This document shows, piece after piece, positions 63,956 through 64,000 of a stretch of 64,000 nt of DNA. This DNA is from Catellatospora citrea (GTDB lineage Bacteria; Actinomycetota; Actinomycetes; Mycobacteriales; Micromonosporaceae). The position numbers and the translations under genes were made by a program. Position 1 is the first letter of the stretch, and each line of letters starts with the position of its first letter. The notes under the pieces were generated by a model, which did no database searches, was not told the origin of the DNA, and saw only the letters and a program-made list of their open reading frames with translations. The stretch covers positions 7,192,001-7,256,000 of the forward strand of contig NZ_RAPR01000001.1 of NCBI RefSeq assembly GCF_003610235.1. The letters are read 5' to 3'.

Positions 63956-64000
63956 TACTGCTGGCCGAGGGCCTGACCAAGTCGTTCCCGGGCGTACGCG
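63952..64000 (+). CDS. Sugar ABC transporter ATPase (RbsA-like), N-terminal fragment
   Basis: Only 16 codons are in the window: GTG 63952, behind CGGAGG and overlapping the permease stop by GTGA, encodes MILLAEGLTKSFPGVR. This is the standard beginning of ribose-type double-cassette ATPases (LxxxGITKxFPGVxAL). The gene continues off the right edge. It completes the transporter binding protein-permease-permease-ATPase. Confidence 0.8.
   Translation, partial: MILLAEGLTKSFPGVR

Overview
The window is high-GC (roughly 70% or more) actinobacterial chromosome. The features that point there are: GTG starts, tight ATGA/GTGA start-stop overlaps, many secreted multi-domain glycosidases, mycothiol-type enzymes, several ECF sigma factors with C-terminal extensions, and a DivIVA/FilP-like coiled-coil protein. 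The mix of ricin, ThuA, PKD, F5/8C and fascin-like lectin modules and the long intergenic inverted repeats fit Micromonosporaceae best (inference). I see no rRNA, tRNA, CRISPR, IS element or prophage.

Left third (1-26.6 kb), housekeeping and accessory genes in short units. A CopC fragment lies at the edge, next to a DUF1800/DUF1501 pair. An ABC-2 exporter operon (ribbon-helix-helix regulator, DUF4097 protein, DrrA/DrrB-like ABC, membrane protein) follows, then a coiled-coil cytoskeletal gene, a secreted GH18 chitinase, a PadR/HAAS pair with an MDR oxidoreductase, a SUFU-domain protein, an ArsR/SRPBCC pair, an EAL-DICT protein, a PIN-type toxin-antitoxin pair, a TetR/MDMPI pair and a secreted GH16-ricin glucanase with a LacI-type operator at its promoter.

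Middle (27-37.5 kb), stress and signalling genes. There are three extracytoplasmic-function sigma factors: an ECF42 type with its DGPF partner, a SigE-like one with a membrane partner, and an ECF41 type divergent from an AhpD-like gene. The ECF41 intergenic region carries two face-to-face copies of the ECF41 promoter. A minus-strand operon (STAS, GT20-like, ADP-ribosylglycohydrolase-like) encodes three familiar folds that each lack expected key residues.

Right part (37.6-64 kb), one large glycan locus with an embedded biosynthetic operon. A ThuA-lectin gene diverges from a tightly overlapped seven-gene operon (39206-46969): myo-inositol-phosphate synthase-like cyclase, UbiA/EboC prenyltransferase, a TIM-barrel-EboA fusion, EboB (TatD), EboE, EboF and a polyprenyl diphosphate synthase. 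This is an ebo-type cluster in which an inositol-phosphate synthase stands where EboD (a dehydroquinate-synthase-like cyclase) normally is, with a dedicated prenyl synthase added. I infer a prenylated-cyclitol product. Downstream come five large secreted proteins (GH95-like, two PQQ/GSDH-type dehydrogenases, ThuA-DUF1080, GH99-like), many with the same lectin or F5/8C modules, and a ribose-type ABC transporter that runs off the end. A palindrome, TCCTATAGGA, occurs three times here: between the ThuA gene and the ebo operon, before the GH95-like gene, and immediately after the -10 box of the ABC transporter promoter. This suggests one GntR-type regulator ties the locus together.
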